Positions 1 through 8,470 are shown, numbered from the stretch's first letter. The stretch is DNA of 64,000 nucleotides from Pseudomonadota bacterium (GCA_023394965.1 JAEWZX010000032.1:12629-76628); one strand, 5' to 3'. The notes: generated from the letters alone by a model not told the origin. Made by a program: numbers and translations.

Positions 1-316
1 CGACGGCGGCGGTCCGGGCGCCAGCGCCTATGCCACCTCCAAGGGTGCTGTGATGACCTGGACCCGCGCGATGGCCAAGGAACTGGGCCCCAAGGGTATC
101 CGCGTGAACGCGCTGTGCCCCGGCATGATCGCAACCAAGTTCCACGACGACTTCACCAAGGACGAAGCCCGCAAGAACGTCGCCAACGCCACCGCACTGC
201 GGCGCGAGGGTCTGGCCGAGGAATGCGCCGACACCGTCGCCTACCTCGCCTCCGACGAAGCCACGTTCCTCACCGGCGTCAATCTCGACATCAACGGAGG
301 TCTCGCGTTCTCCTGA
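1..316 (+). CDS. SDR-family oxidoreductase, 3' part only (probable uronate/ketouronate reductase)
   Basis: Only the C-terminal ~104 residues lie in the window; the reading frame is open from base 2. The visible part has the short-chain dehydrogenase active-site YxxxK (Y-A-T-S-K, at about bases 29-43), then RVNALCPGMIATKF and the C-terminal TGVNLDINGGLAF typical of classical SDRs. The N-terminal Rossmann glycine motif is off the left edge. The next gene, 28 bp downstream on the same strand, is a 2-keto-3-deoxygluconate kinase. This suggests, by inference, a KduD-like or DEH-reductase role: making 2-keto-3-deoxygluconate from an unsaturated uronate breakdown product. The exact substrate cannot be read from this fragment. 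Confidence 0.85.
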   Translation, partial: DGGGPGASAYATSKGAVMTWTRAMAKELGPKGIRVNALCPGMIATKFHDDFTKDEARKNVANATALRREGLAEECADTVAYLASDEATFLTGVNLDINGGLAFS

Positions 317-344
317 TCGCGAAGATCTGCAACAACAGGCTGCA

Positions 345-1232
345 ATGAAAACCTTTATCTTCGGCGAAGCGATGCTGGAGTATCATAGCCATGGCGGAGC
401 CGGTCTCCGCTATGGCGGCGATACGCTCAACACCGCGATCCATCTCGCACGGGCCGGACACGACGTGGCTTACGTTACGGCGATTGGCAGCGATCCCATC
501 AGCGATGCGCTCGTTGCAGCCTGGGCTGCCGAAGGGATCGATACCCGGCACGTGTTGCGTCACCCGCAGCGCAACCCTGGCATCTACGCAATCCACGTCG
601 ATGCCCACGGCGAGCGCAGATTTCTCTATTGGCGCGATCGCAGCGCCGCGCGGGAAATGTTCGAGCTGCCGGGTATCCGCCCCGCCCTGGCGGAGGCTGC
701 GTCAGCGAAACTGGTTTACTTCAGCCATATCTCGCTGGCGGTCATCTCCCCGGAGGGGCGCGAGCAGCTGCTCGGGCTTTCCGAGCAGCGCAAGGGCGAA
801 GGCCGCTCCGTCGCTTACGACAGCAACTATCGCCCCGCCCTCTGGCCGGACCAGCACGCCGCCCGCACCCTGTCGGAGCGGGCCATGGCAGCAGCGACAA
901 TCGGCCTGCCCACCAACAGCGACGAGCGCGAGCTATGGCAGACCGGCAAAGACGAACTGGAGATCGCCAGACGGTGGCTTGCGTTCGGTCAGGATATGGT
1001 CGCGGTGAAAGCGGCAGAGCGTGGCTGCGTGCTGGGCACGGCCGATGAGGCCCCGCGCCTGATTCCGGCCCGGCCCGCCGAAGTGATCGATTCGAGCGGC
1101 GCTGGCGATGCCTTCAATGCGGGTTTTCTCGGCGCCTGGCTTGGCGGACAGCCGTGGACCGATTGCGTCGAGGCGGGGCAGGCATTTGCGCGCAAGACGC
1201 TCTCGCATCAGGGCGCGATCAGGCCAGCATGA
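345..1232 (+). CDS. kdgK: PfkB-family sugar kinase, probable 2-keto-3-deoxygluconate kinase
   Basis: A 295-residue ribokinase-like (PfkB) kinase of full family length. GGDTLN (about residues 24-29) is the N-terminal sugar-binding signature. SSGAGDAFNAGF (about 250-262) is the second PfkB signature, with the catalytic base Asp at about 255. The Y-GGDTLNTA sequence and the overall pattern fit KdgK, which phosphorylates KDG to KDPG for the Entner-Doudoroff aldolase. The gene starts 28 bp after the SDR stop and is probably co-transcribed with it, giving a two-step reductase/kinase end of a uronic acid (pectin or alginate) pathway. Other PfkB sugars are possible, but the neighbour favours KDG. Confidence 0.85.
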   Translation: MKTFIFGEAMLEYHSHGGAGLRYGGDTLNTAIHLARAGHDVAYVTAIGSDPISDALVAAWAAEGIDTRHVLRHPQRNPGIYAIHVDAHGERRFLYWRDRSAAREMFELPGIRPALAEAASAKLVYFSHISLAVISPEGREQLLGLSEQRKGEGRSVAYDSNYRPALWPDQHAARTLSERAMAAATIGLPTNSDERELWQTGKDELEIARRWLAFGQDMVAVKAAERGCVLGTADEAPRLIPARPAEVIDSSGAGDAFNAGFLGAWLGGQPWTDCVEAGQAFARKTLSHQGAIRPA

Positions 1233-1560
1233 TGTTGCGCGGAAATAGAGTTTGCTCGCCAGATCATCATCGAGCTGCCCGCGGCCTCCAACACCATCGT
1301 GAGCACGGCAGCGCCTGGACAGGAGCGGCAAACTCGGGCGCACAGGGTAGCTCGCATAAACTGCGGGTAAAAAGCCTTCCCAACCCGTCTGGCGGTAGGC
1401 GTGGCCGCAGACGCGCTATCGGACGACCCACGCTATCGCGATCGCCCCAGCAGGGAATAGAACGCCGGCCTCAGAACGCTGCCGACGTAAGCCCCCTTCC
1501 CTTATTCCGGTTGCAGCATGCAACGCGCTTGCTAGGCATGACGATTGGAGGAGAGCGTGT
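1233..1560. other. Intergenic region after kdgK
   Basis: There is no convincing gene in these 328 bases. A short plus-strand reading frame at about 1245-1370 reads EFARQIIIELPAASNTIVS and then stops. It has a protein-like composition but no start signal, so it may be a decayed remnant. The right end holds a strong ribosome binding site (GGAGGAG, 1546-1552) for the next gene. I recognised no terminator hairpin with a T-run. Confidence 0.4.
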
Positions 1561-3078
1561 ATGTCCGAGCAAGACCCCGAAACCACCCCTGTCATAGTAG
1601 GCGTAGGCCAGATCAACGATCGGCCGGAAAAGGCAACTGACGGGCTGGACCCGGTGCAACTTATGGTGGAAGCCCTTCGGCGGGCGGATGCGAATGCGGG
1701 CGGCGGGCTGTTGGCCGATTGCGACTCGCTGGCAATCGTCGCCCAGCTGGCCTGGCCCCACCTTAATCCCGTCGATGGAAAAGTTGCGGAGGCTTTGGGC
1801 ATCAATCCCGGCCATCGCATGCAGACCGCGATGCCCAATGGTGATAGCCCGATCCTGCTCCTCCACGAAGCTGCCAATCGTATCGGTCGCGGCGACGCAA
1901 ATATCTGTGCAATCGCAGGAGGGGAAGCACTGCGCACGGCAGGCCAGCTTGCAGCTGAAAAGAAACACGAGGGCGGCGAAAAGCCCAATGCCTTGCGCGA
2001 TGCCACGCATCGGGTGCGCAAAGGCTTTGCCCAGAGTTACGGCCTCGTCGTGCCTACCGATGTCTATCCTCTGTACGAAAATGCGGGGCGCCCGGCTTAC
2101 GGACAGACACTGGTCGAAGGACAAGCGGAAAGCGGAGAAATATGGGCGAGCCTGAGCAACGTCGCGGCTAGCAGCGAAGGTGCGTGGATCCGCAAGCCGG
2201 TGAGCGCGGACGCGGTGGTGACACCGACCGCAGACAACCGACCCATCGCCTTTCCCTATACCAAATTTCAGGTCGCCAATTCGGCAGTCAACCAAGGCGC
2301 TGCCTTCATCGTCTCTTCACTTGCCGAAGCTCGACGACGTAGCATTCCCGACGCGCACATGGTTCACGTCGGTTACGGCGCTGCAGCGCACGAGAGCGGC
2401 AATTTCCTTAACCGCGATAGATACGATATCTCACCCAGTCTGGCGACATCGATTGAAAGAACCCTGGAACTGAACGCGATCGGCCCTGATGATCTTGCCC
2501 ATGTGGAACTCTACAGTTGCTTTCCTTGCGTCCCCAAAATGGCGCGCAGAGTTCTGGGTTGGCCATCGGACAAACCCGCATCCGTTTTCGGCGGTCTCAC
2601 CTTCGGCGGCGGGCCTATCGGCAATTACATGAGCCATGCCGTGGTCGCGATGGTCGGCAAGCTGCGCGGAACAGCCGACAGAGGCTTGCTATTCGCCAAT
2701 GGTGGATACGCCACCCATAATCACACGATCGTTCTGTCGGGAGCTCCCACCGATGCCGTATTCCCGCAGAATTTCGACTATCAATCGGAAGCCGATGAAC
2801 GACGCGGTTCTGTACCTGTGATCGACGAAAGCTATACAGGTCCCGCCACTATAGAGACTTACACGGTACATTATCATCGCGACGGATCACCGAAATCCGG
2901 GGTAATTGTGGCACGAACGCCCACAGGTTCGCGCACTCTGGCCAGTGTATCGGCAGAAGATGGCGATATGATCACGTTCTTGACCGACGGCCAGTATGAA
3001 CCGGTCGGAACTAAAGGCGTGATCTGCAAGCAGGGCAATAGTCTTGCGATCTGGCAGAGAGAGGAATCTCAGAACTGA
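1561..3078 (+). CDS. Thiolase-superfamily protein (acetyl-CoA acetyltransferase-like, SCP2-thiolase type)
   Basis: A 505-residue protein in the thiolase fold. The N-terminus PVIVGVGQINDRPE and the late GGLTFGGGPIGNYMSHAV resemble SCP-x-like thiolases often annotated acetyl-CoA acetyltransferase in sphingomonads. At the place where classical thiolases carry the nucleophilic Cys (NxxCxSG), this protein reads AMPNGDSPILLL, with no Cys. A Cys-rich VELYSCFPCVPK lies near residue 315-326. True thiolysis is therefore uncertain. The C-terminal ~90 residues form an extra domain like the OB-fold extension of this family. The start is fixed by GGAGGAG 8 bp upstream. The gene converges on moeA and their ends overlap by 10 bp. 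Confidence 0.75.
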   Translation: MSEQDPETTPVIVGVGQINDRPEKATDGLDPVQLMVEALRRADANAGGGLLADCDSLAIVAQLAWPHLNPVDGKVAEALGINPGHRMQTAMPNGDSPILLLHEAANRIGRGDANICAIAGGEALRTAGQLAAEKKHEGGEKPNALRDATHRVRKGFAQSYGLVVPTDVYPLYENAGRPAYGQTLVEGQAESGEIWASLSNVAASSEGAWIRKPVSADAVVTPTADNRPIAFPYTKFQVANSAVNQGAAFIVSSLAEARRRSIPDAHMVHVGYGAAAHESGNFLNRDRYDISPSLATSIERTLELNAIGPDDLAHVELYSCFPCVPKMARRVLGWPSDKPASVFGGLTFGGGPIGNYMSHAVVAMVGKLRGTADRGLLFANGGYATHNHTIVLSGAPTDAVFPQNFDYQSEADERRGSVPVIDESYTGPATIETYTVHYHRDGSPKSGVIVARTPTGSRTLASVSAEDGDMITFLTDGQYEPVGTKGVICKQGNSLAIWQREESQN

Positions 3079-4259
3079 AGTGCGCTTACCACGGTGCTCG
3101 ATGGCAGGCTCGCCTGGCCAGCCGAACACCTGATGAGCCATTGCGCGCGGGCCAGATCGCCTTGGACGCCACTGTCCTGATTGATCAGCGGCTGCAACCC
3201 GTTTTCTTCCCATGCGGCACGGACAAAAGTTTCGCGATCTCCGATCGCGGGTAGTTTCCCTGCCAGCACCATGGTGTGCCACAAATGGCCAGATCTCCTT
3301 CCTTGCAGCAATGCCAGCAGCGGATCGAGAAACAAACGCGCGGTGACCATGGCCGAGGTGGGATTACCCGGAAGTCCCAGTACCAGCGTGTCGTTTGCCT
3401 TCCCGAGCCAGACCGGCTTGCCGGGTTTGATTGCCACCTTCTCGAAAATAGGTTTCAACCCGTGGCGGTCGAACATCGGCTTTGCAAAATCGTGATCTCC
3501 CACCGATGCGCCGCCCGTCACCACGACAAGATCGGCCCGAGTGAGCAAGGTGCCGGCCAGATCGATAAGTGTGGGCAGGTCGTCACCAGCGCATTGCCGG
3601 CCAATCACGTCGGCGCCTGCACGCTCGATCTGCGCGGCAATCGCATGACTGATACTATCCGGAACGGCGTAAGGCCGTTCTTTCGCCAGTCCCGGCTCTG
3701 CCAGCTCGTCTCCCGTGGCGAGCACAGCTACTCTGGGTCGCTTATGCACTACGATTTCCGAGACATCGGCGGCCGCGGCTGCAACAAGCGATTTGGGATT
3801 GAGCCTTGTGCCTTTTGGCAACAGCACGTCGCCAGCCTGGAAGTCGCTCCCCTTCACCCGCAGGTTCCGAGACGAGCCAAAGCCTTCGGTAAATCGTACG
3901 ATGTTTCCATCGCGCGTTGCGTATTCCTGCATGATTACGCAGTCGGCACCCAGCGGGATGGGAGCACCGGTAAAAATGCGAACCGCCTCGCCCGCGGCGA
4001 TCGGCGAATGGTGCGGGCACCCCGGTCGGGCTTCCCCTGCCACATTCAGGATATCACCGTCAGCCACCGAATTCAGAATGACAGCGTAACCGTCCATCGC
4101 CGACATGGTAAGACGCGGCGATGGCAATTGCGCGATCACATCCTGAGCAAGTGTGCGTCCACCAGCATCTGCGAAGGAAATTACTTCCGCATCCAGCGGA
4201 AAGACATTGGCTACCAGGCGAACCATCGCTTCGTCGAAACAGATCACGCGCGTTGCCAA
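3069..4259 (-). CDS. moeA: Molybdopterin molybdenumtransferase MoeA
   Basis: A 396-residue MoeA that inserts molybdate into adenylylated molybdopterin, the last step of Moco synthesis. Visible motifs are SAMDGYA (about residues 53-59), FTGAPIP in the first half, the MPT-binding TGGASVGDHDF in the central MogA-like domain, and LPGNPTSAMVT near residue 300. The C-terminal domain IV is complete. The gene overlaps the end of moaC by 16 bp and is translationally coupled to it. Likely clients in the window are the periplasmic molybdopterin oxidoreductase at 55296 and the MOSC protein at 52594. Its 3' end overlaps the convergent thiolase-like gene by 10 bp. Confidence 0.95.
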   Translation of the reverse strand: MATRVICFDEAMVRLVANVFPLDAEVISFADAGGRTLAQDVIAQLPSPRLTMSAMDGYAVILNSVADGDILNVAGEARPGCPHHSPIAAGEAVRIFTGAPIPLGADCVIMQEYATRDGNIVRFTEGFGSSRNLRVKGSDFQAGDVLLPKGTRLNPKSLVAAAAADVSEIVVHKRPRVAVLATGDELAEPGLAKERPYAVPDSISHAIAAQIERAGADVIGRQCAGDDLPTLIDLAGTLLTRADLVVVTGGASVGDHDFAKPMFDRHGLKPIFEKVAIKPGKPVWLGKANDTLVLGLPGNPTSAMVTARLFLDPLLALLQGRRSGHLWHTMVLAGKLPAIGDRETFVRAAWEENGLQPLINQDSGVQGDLARAQWLIRCSAGQASLPSSTVVSALQF

Positions 4260-4720
4260 TCACCGGATCTGCCACCCTGTTTGGCGATGACCCGGATCTC
4301 TCCGATCGTCATCTCCCTGTCCACTGCCTTGAGCATGTCGAACAAGGTTAGGCACGCAACAGTGACGGCCGTAAGCGCCTCCATTTCCGCTCCGGTTCGC
4401 CCTTCGGTGCGTATGGTGGCTATGATGGCAAAACCCGGGAGAGCATCGTCGGATTCGATTGACACATCCACCTGCGACAGCGGAATCTGATGGCACAGGG
4501 GAATTAAATCAGCTGTGCGTTTCGCGGCCATCACCCCCGCCAGTTCAGCTGTCGCAATGACATTGCCCTTGGGGACCTTACCCGCCTTCAGCAGTTCGAT
4601 CGTGGCGGACTGACACTTTAACGCGCCTGCAGCCACTGCTCTTCGGTCCGTAACCGGCTTGTCGCCGACATCGACCATTCTCGCGCGGCCGTGTTTGTCG
4701 ATATGCGACAGATCGGACAT
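4244..4720 (-). CDS. moaC: Cyclic pyranopterin monophosphate synthase MoaC
   Basis: 158 residues, the usual length. It converts the MoaA product 3',8-cyclo-7,8-dihydro-GTP to cPMP. The typical MoaC pattern is present: N-terminal HIDKHGRARMVDVGDKPVT, central LIPLCHQIPL, the GRTGAEMEALTAV block and the C-terminal MLKAVDREM with the conserved catalytic lysine. It is the first gene of a moaC-moeA pair. The 81 bp between it and the Zur-like gene upstream probably hold its own promoter. No moaA, moaD or moaE is in the window, so the remaining Moco genes must be elsewhere. Confidence 0.96.
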   Translation of the reverse strand: MSDLSHIDKHGRARMVDVGDKPVTDRRAVAAGALKCQSATIELLKAGKVPKGNVIATAELAGVMAAKRTADLIPLCHQIPLSQVDVSIESDDALPGFAIIATIRTEGRTGAEMEALTAVTVACLTLFDMLKAVDREMTIGEIRVIAKQGGRSGDWQRA

Positions 4721-4801
4721 TATCTTGCCTCCACCAGATCAAGTACTGATGGGCTTGCAGCAGCTAATCGGTATTCTGTCGAGTGGTACTGAGCCAACAC
4801 C

Positions 4802-5224
4802 TCATCGCCTGCAGTCACCTTCACTCGGAATGCTTTGGCAGTTTCTGCATCTTCCGCGCACTTCGATGATGGGTTTCAGCTCACCATAACCGCACTGCCG
4901 TGCGGCCTGCTCAATTGTCTCCCAGGCATCTTCCGCCATGATTGTCGAATATGCACCACACTCTTCGCAATACACTATCGCATCTCGTGTATCGCCACTG
5001 CTGCAGAACGCCCGCAAACTTTCGATACGCCGGATCGCCCCACGATCAATCAGCCTATCAAGGCATCGGTACACTTGTGTAGGCACCACGCGCTTTCGCC
5101 GTTTCGCGAAGTGGTTGACAATATCATAGGCAGAAAGAGGATTGCGAGATCGGCGAACGATCTCGGCAATGTCATCATCCAGCTCACACAGTGCACGGCG
5201 GCTGCTCGATTTCATTCGTGGCAC
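4802..5224 (-). CDS. zur: Fur-family transcriptional regulator, Zur-like
   Basis: 140 residues with a Fur winged helix (about 14-75; VPTQVYRCLDRLIDRGAI is the recognition region) and a C-terminal dimerisation part. Two CxxC pairs, C86/C89 and C126/C129, form the structural zinc site. The His-rich stretch seen in many Fur proteins before the first CxxC is replaced by DAIVY, a feature of divergent Zur proteins. It is the last gene of a minus-strand run with a His-rich TonB receptor and a MerC protein, so zinc is the most likely signal and autoregulation is likely. The GTG start at 5224 is chosen because GGGGGAGG lies 5 bp upstream; an ATG at 5215 would overlap the merC stop as ATGA. Confidence 0.85.
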   Translation of the reverse strand: MPRMKSSSRRALCELDDDIAEIVRRSRNPLSAYDIVNHFAKRRKRVVPTQVYRCLDRLIDRGAIRRIESLRAFCSSGDTRDAIVYCEECGAYSTIMAEDAWETIEQAARQCGYGELKPIIEVRGRCRNCQSIPSEGDCRR

Positions 5225-5598
5225 GAGCGCCTCCCCCTCCAGTTGAGAATGTGAGCGGCTGCCAGAAGAGACGCACCCGCACTTGTTACGAACGGCTCGA
5301 CAGCTTGCCCTTCAAAAAGAAGCGCGAAGGTCATTATGCTGAGCCCTGTTATTCCCAGCCGGAAGGGCCCTGCCCGACCCTCGCGAAGCGAATGTCGCCA
5401 CAGGGTGAACAGCGATAGTGGCAAGGCTATGAGCAATATCCATAGATGCATACTCTCAGGCCAGGAAAACCAATCGGACAGAGCAGGCAGCCACGCGATC
5501 AGCAGTGGCAATGCAAGACAATGGACAAGGCACAGTGCGGAACCTGCAATCGCAATGCCGTCCAAGGCATTGCGATGCGAAAGATTGCTGAATTGCAT
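5212..5598 (-). CDS. MerC-domain inner membrane protein
   Basis: 128 residues with four predicted membrane segments (about 12-36, 48-66, 75-95 and 100-118). It carries the MerC signature C23-x-x-H26-C27 in the first segment, the metal-thiolate motif of MerC mercury-uptake proteins. The neighbours contain no mer genes (no MerA, MerR or MerP) but do include a zinc-type TonB receptor and a Zur-like regulator. An inner-membrane role in zinc or another soft-metal transport is inferred. The ATG at 5598 is preceded by AAAGGAG at good spacing; the frame stays open about 100 codons further upstream without coding character. It overlaps the regulator start. Confidence 0.85.
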   Translation of the reverse strand: MQFSNLSHRNALDGIAIAGSALCLVHCLALPLLIAWLPALSDWFSWPESMHLWILLIALPLSLFTLWRHSLREGRAGPFRLGITGLSIMTFALLFEGQAVEPFVTSAGASLLAAAHILNWRGRRSCHE

Positions 5599-5744
5599 GG
5601 GGTTACTCCTTTCGAGGAGTGCTTGCCCGAAGAGGCAGCCAGCGCCCACGGTGCCCCGCGTGATGGATCGGAGCGGCGGGTATCCAGTAGTCCCCGCCGC
5701 CACCGAAACAAGCCAGGTGCCGAGACGTGCAGCCTCAGGCAAGC

Positions 5745-7976
5745 CTAGAGACTGAGGCGCGCGGTCAGTTTGAAATTGCGACCGGGCAGTGGCACGAATT
5801 CCTTGGTGAAACTCGTGTGTCGGCGCCCTTCGACGTCGAAAATATTGTCCACTTGCGCGAGGATCGTCAAATTGTCCGCCCCCTCGAATGGATGCCACGC
5901 CAGCGATGCATTGACGAATGTGTATCCGTCGGTAGGCGATTCATGTTCTGACACGCGGTCTTGGCGGTCAAACCATTCGACCTCGGCACGAACGTCGAAA
6001 TGGTCAAACTGTCCCTCCAGCGCGCCAGACAGACTGAGCGGTGGGATACGCGGAACGGGCGATCCATCGGCAAGAGTGGCCCTGACATAGTCTCCACGAA
6101 CGTCGGCCAGCAGCTTAAAATCGCTGGTCTCGAAGACCGGAAAGCTGGCTTCTGCCTCTATGCCGAATTGGTTCGCATCCTGCTGGAGGAACTGGAATAC
6201 CTCCAGCCCATCCTCTTCGGCGCCCGTATCGGACAGGAATATGAAATCCTTGAACCAGTTGCGATAGACGCTCGCACTGAGTTGCGCCGGACCGATATTG
6301 CCACGGACATATCCTTCGACACCCCACGACCGCTCCGTATCAAGCGCAGGATTACCGATCTCAAACTGCTGTGTCGCTACGTGGGGGCCATCTGCAAACA
6401 GTTCCTGAGCGGAAGGAGCCCGTTCGGCGCGAGACAAATTCACGCCGGCTCGCAAGTCCCCTGATGCGTCATCCACTAGTGTATAGGATGCGCCTATTGC
6501 TCCAGATAGCGTATCGAAATCGCGAGACACGCCAATCGAGTCACGGGCATCGATGTCAATGTGTTCATACCGAGCGCCCAATTCCAGCTCGAACGTGTCA
6601 AAATCGAGTTCCTGAACCGTAAAGAGAGCGAAGCTGTCGGTCTTATTGCTCGGTACAAACGCTTCTTCGCCTATCGCGGAGAAATTGGTGTGGGAATATT
6701 GCCCCCCGATTGAGCCCTGCAGATTTCCACGCCGGGACTGAACGAGTTCCACGCGTCCTTCCACGCCCTCGACATCGAAGACAGTCCCGATCTCGTCTCC
6801 CTCAAACTCTGTGTGGGTGTAATCGCTATAGCCCCACCGGGTCCGCAACTCATTGAAAAAGCCATCGCCGAGATCAACGACGCCTTTCATATCCACACGG
6901 TAGCGCTTCATGCCGATGGAAACTGGACCTTCTTCACCATGTCCGTGCTCGTCTGCATCATGGTCATGGTCATGGTCATGGTCATGGTCGTGATCGTGAT
7001 CGTGATCGTGATCGTGATCGTGATCGTGGGCATGTACGTGACCCACGCCGGGAAGACCCGGAATGCCATAATTCGTGTCGTAATAGTCGAACGAGACTCC
7101 CAGGCTGCTGTTGCCAGAAAAGTAGGCAAGCCCGGCGCCCAGCGTGTATGTTTCGGTCCAGCTGTTAGGCAAAATTCCGCGGGCGTTTGCACCGTCGCGC
7201 AATTCCGCAGCTTCCTCGGAATGGCCTTCACTTTCCTCTTCCGCAGCAGACTCCAACAACTCGGCGCGCAGACCCTCCGTCGCAACATAGCCGGGGATCT
7301 CGAGATTATCTGTGTTACGATAGGAACCATCAACGTGGAACGCCAGGTTACTGCCCAGAGGAACGTCGACGGAAACGCCGCCTTCACGACGATTGCTCGC
7401 CGTGTCGAAGCCAGCGATCGCATCGATGTGGACTGGCTCGTCTGGCACACTAGGCGGAATTCGCTTGGTTATTACGTTGACTGCGCCACCGATCGCCTGG
7501 CTGCCATACAGCAGCACCGCTGGTCCGCGAAGGACCTCGATACGTTCGGCAATCAGCGGCTCTACGGTCACAGCATGGTCATCGGAGGTGCTGGACGCGT
7601 CGATAGCTCCGACACCATCCGTGAGCACCCGCACGCGTTCGCCGCCAAACCCCCTCAACACAGGGCGGGACACACCAGGCGCAAAGCCACTCGCAGACAC
7701 ACCCGGCAGTTTAGCGAGAACTTCGCCGAGCTGACCGTTCTGATTACGTTGAAGCTCCATCCCATCAACGACCGAGGTGCCTGCAAGGACATCGAGGCGA
7801 TCCAGGCCCGGCGCTGTAACCACGATCACGTTATGAAAGTCATCTCTGGTGTTAGGAGCAGAAGTGGTCTGGGCGGCCTCATTGGCCGTTCTATCAGATC
7901 CCGAGGTTTCCTGAGCTACAGCAGCATAAGGGATAAGTGCAGTCGCTGCCGCACAGCTCAAAAGGGTAAGGCGCAT
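5745..7976 (-). CDS. TonB-dependent receptor with His-Asp repeat loop, ZnuD-like
   Basis: A 743-residue outer-membrane receptor. It has a signal peptide (about 1-21, ending AVAQE), a plug domain (about 45-165, with VLRGPAVLLYGSQAIGGAVNV) and a 22-strand barrel ending GRNFKLTARLSL with a C-terminal aromatic/hydrophobic signature. An extracellular loop at about residues 311-345 is an almost pure His-Asp dipeptide tract followed by ADEHGHGEE, and a second Glu/His-rich stretch lies at about 235-265. Such loops are known in ZnuD-type zinc receptors. Gene order (receptor, MerC, Zur) supports zinc import induced by starvation. GGAG lies 9 bp upstream of the ATG. The repeat is encoded by hexanucleotide repeats that could change in length. 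Confidence 0.92.
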   Translation of the reverse strand: MRLTLLSCAAATALIPYAAVAQETSGSDRTANEAAQTTSAPNTRDDFHNVIVVTAPGLDRLDVLAGTSVVDGMELQRNQNGQLGEVLAKLPGVSASGFAPGVSRPVLRGFGGERVRVLTDGVGAIDASSTSDDHAVTVEPLIAERIEVLRGPAVLLYGSQAIGGAVNVITKRIPPSVPDEPVHIDAIAGFDTASNRREGGVSVDVPLGSNLAFHVDGSYRNTDNLEIPGYVATEGLRAELLESAAEEESEGHSEEAAELRDGANARGILPNSWTETYTLGAGLAYFSGNSSLGVSFDYYDTNYGIPGLPGVGHVHAHDHDHDHDHDHDHDHDHDHDHDHDADEHGHGEEGPVSIGMKRYRVDMKGVVDLGDGFFNELRTRWGYSDYTHTEFEGDEIGTVFDVEGVEGRVELVQSRRGNLQGSIGGQYSHTNFSAIGEEAFVPSNKTDSFALFTVQELDFDTFELELGARYEHIDIDARDSIGVSRDFDTLSGAIGASYTLVDDASGDLRAGVNLSRAERAPSAQELFADGPHVATQQFEIGNPALDTERSWGVEGYVRGNIGPAQLSASVYRNWFKDFIFLSDTGAEEDGLEVFQFLQQDANQFGIEAEASFPVFETSDFKLLADVRGDYVRATLADGSPVPRIPPLSLSGALEGQFDHFDVRAEVEWFDRQDRVSEHESPTDGYTFVNASLAWHPFEGADNLTILAQVDNIFDVEGRRHTSFTKEFVPLPGRNFKLTARLSL
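6957..7035. repeat. Hexanucleotide tandem repeat coding for (His-Asp)n
   Basis: Inside the TonB receptor gene the plus strand reads about four copies of TGGTCA followed by six or seven copies of TCGTGA, with small variations at the ends. On the coding strand these are CAC/CAT-GAT/GAC units, so each unit adds one His-Asp pair. There are two blocks with different synonymous codons, consistent with two independent expansions. The frame is preserved because the unit is 6 bp. Confidence 0.9.
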
Positions 7977-8076
7977 TTTAGATAACTCCGAAGAGGGAAT
8001 AACAAGCCGGAATAGCGCTATGGCATCCGCGCAAAATCAAGCGGGCCAAGCAGATAACCGGGAGTGTCAGGCAGAG

Positions 8077-8436
8077 TTATCGAGGGGGGGCCCGTCCCGA
8101 CCAGCCAATGGCGGGCCGGGGTAGTGCGAGCTTTTCGAAGCCACCAGGCCGGGCCCAATGCTCTTTGAACGCTGGCACCGAATACAATGTCGCGGGAGGC
8201 GGAACATATTGGGATGACTGGCCTGCTTCCCTACAGATCAGACACGCGTCGGCGGCGCCATATGGCTGATCGTTGTCCCGCTGCGTATTATCGGCGTTTG
8301 ATGACGCGACTGCACGTTCAGAAAAGCTCTGAGCCGATACATGAAAATGTGTTTGGACTAGAAGACCTTGCGCGAATACCGCGAGCGCAATAACCGCACA
8401 CCAGACCCGGAATGGGGAGCGGTATTCACTCCCCAT
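8077..8436 (-). CDS. DUF2946-like small metal-associated protein
   Basis: 119 residues with one N-terminal hydrophobic segment (signal or anchor, about 8-27: VWCAVIALAVFAQGLLVQTH) and a HFHVS motif just after it. A conserved CLICR (Cys-x-x-Cys) follows, about two thirds in. This layout matches small DUF2946-type proteins often found beside metal or haem transport genes. The start at 8436 (ATG) is preferred over a GTG at 8475 because the latter would lie inside the candidate Zur operator; its ribosome site (GCGGA) is weak, so the start is uncertain. It is the first gene of the run with the TonB receptor 101 bp downstream. Function is unknown; periplasmic metal handling is only suggested by context. 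Confidence 0.65.
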   Translation of the reverse strand: MGSEYRSPFRVWCAVIALAVFAQGLLVQTHFHVSAQSFSERAVASSNADNTQRDNDQPYGAADACLICREAGQSSQYVPPPATLYSVPAFKEHWARPGGFEKLALPRPAIGWSGRAPPR

Positions 8437-8451
8437 TACATTCCGCAGCCT

Positions 8452-8470
8452 AACGTGACAATATAACATT
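8452..8470 (-). promoter_or_regulatory. Candidate Zur operator
   Basis: On the minus strand the 19 bases read AATGTTATATTGTCACGTT, an imperfect palindrome that is AT-rich in a GC-rich surrounding. The left half AATGTTATA matches the half-site of the enterobacterial Zur consensus (GAAATGTTATANTATAACATTTC). It sits 16-34 bp before the proposed start of the DUF2946 gene, the first gene of the receptor/merC/zur run. Position and partial match are the only support. Confidence 0.4.

Noticed and set aside
3276..4490. Long plus-strand frame across moeA and moaC
   Set aside because: moeA and moaC on the minus strand have unmistakable motifs; the plus-strand frame has none and lacks a ribosome site.
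5212..5598. Mercury-resistance (mer) operon because of MerC
   Set aside because: There is no MerA, MerR, MerT or MerP. The neighbours are a zinc-type TonB receptor and a Zur-like regulator.
6957..7035. Could be a CRISPR-like or regulatory direct-repeat array
   Set aside because: Units are 6 bp, contiguous and in frame within the receptor gene, so this is a coding microsatellite.
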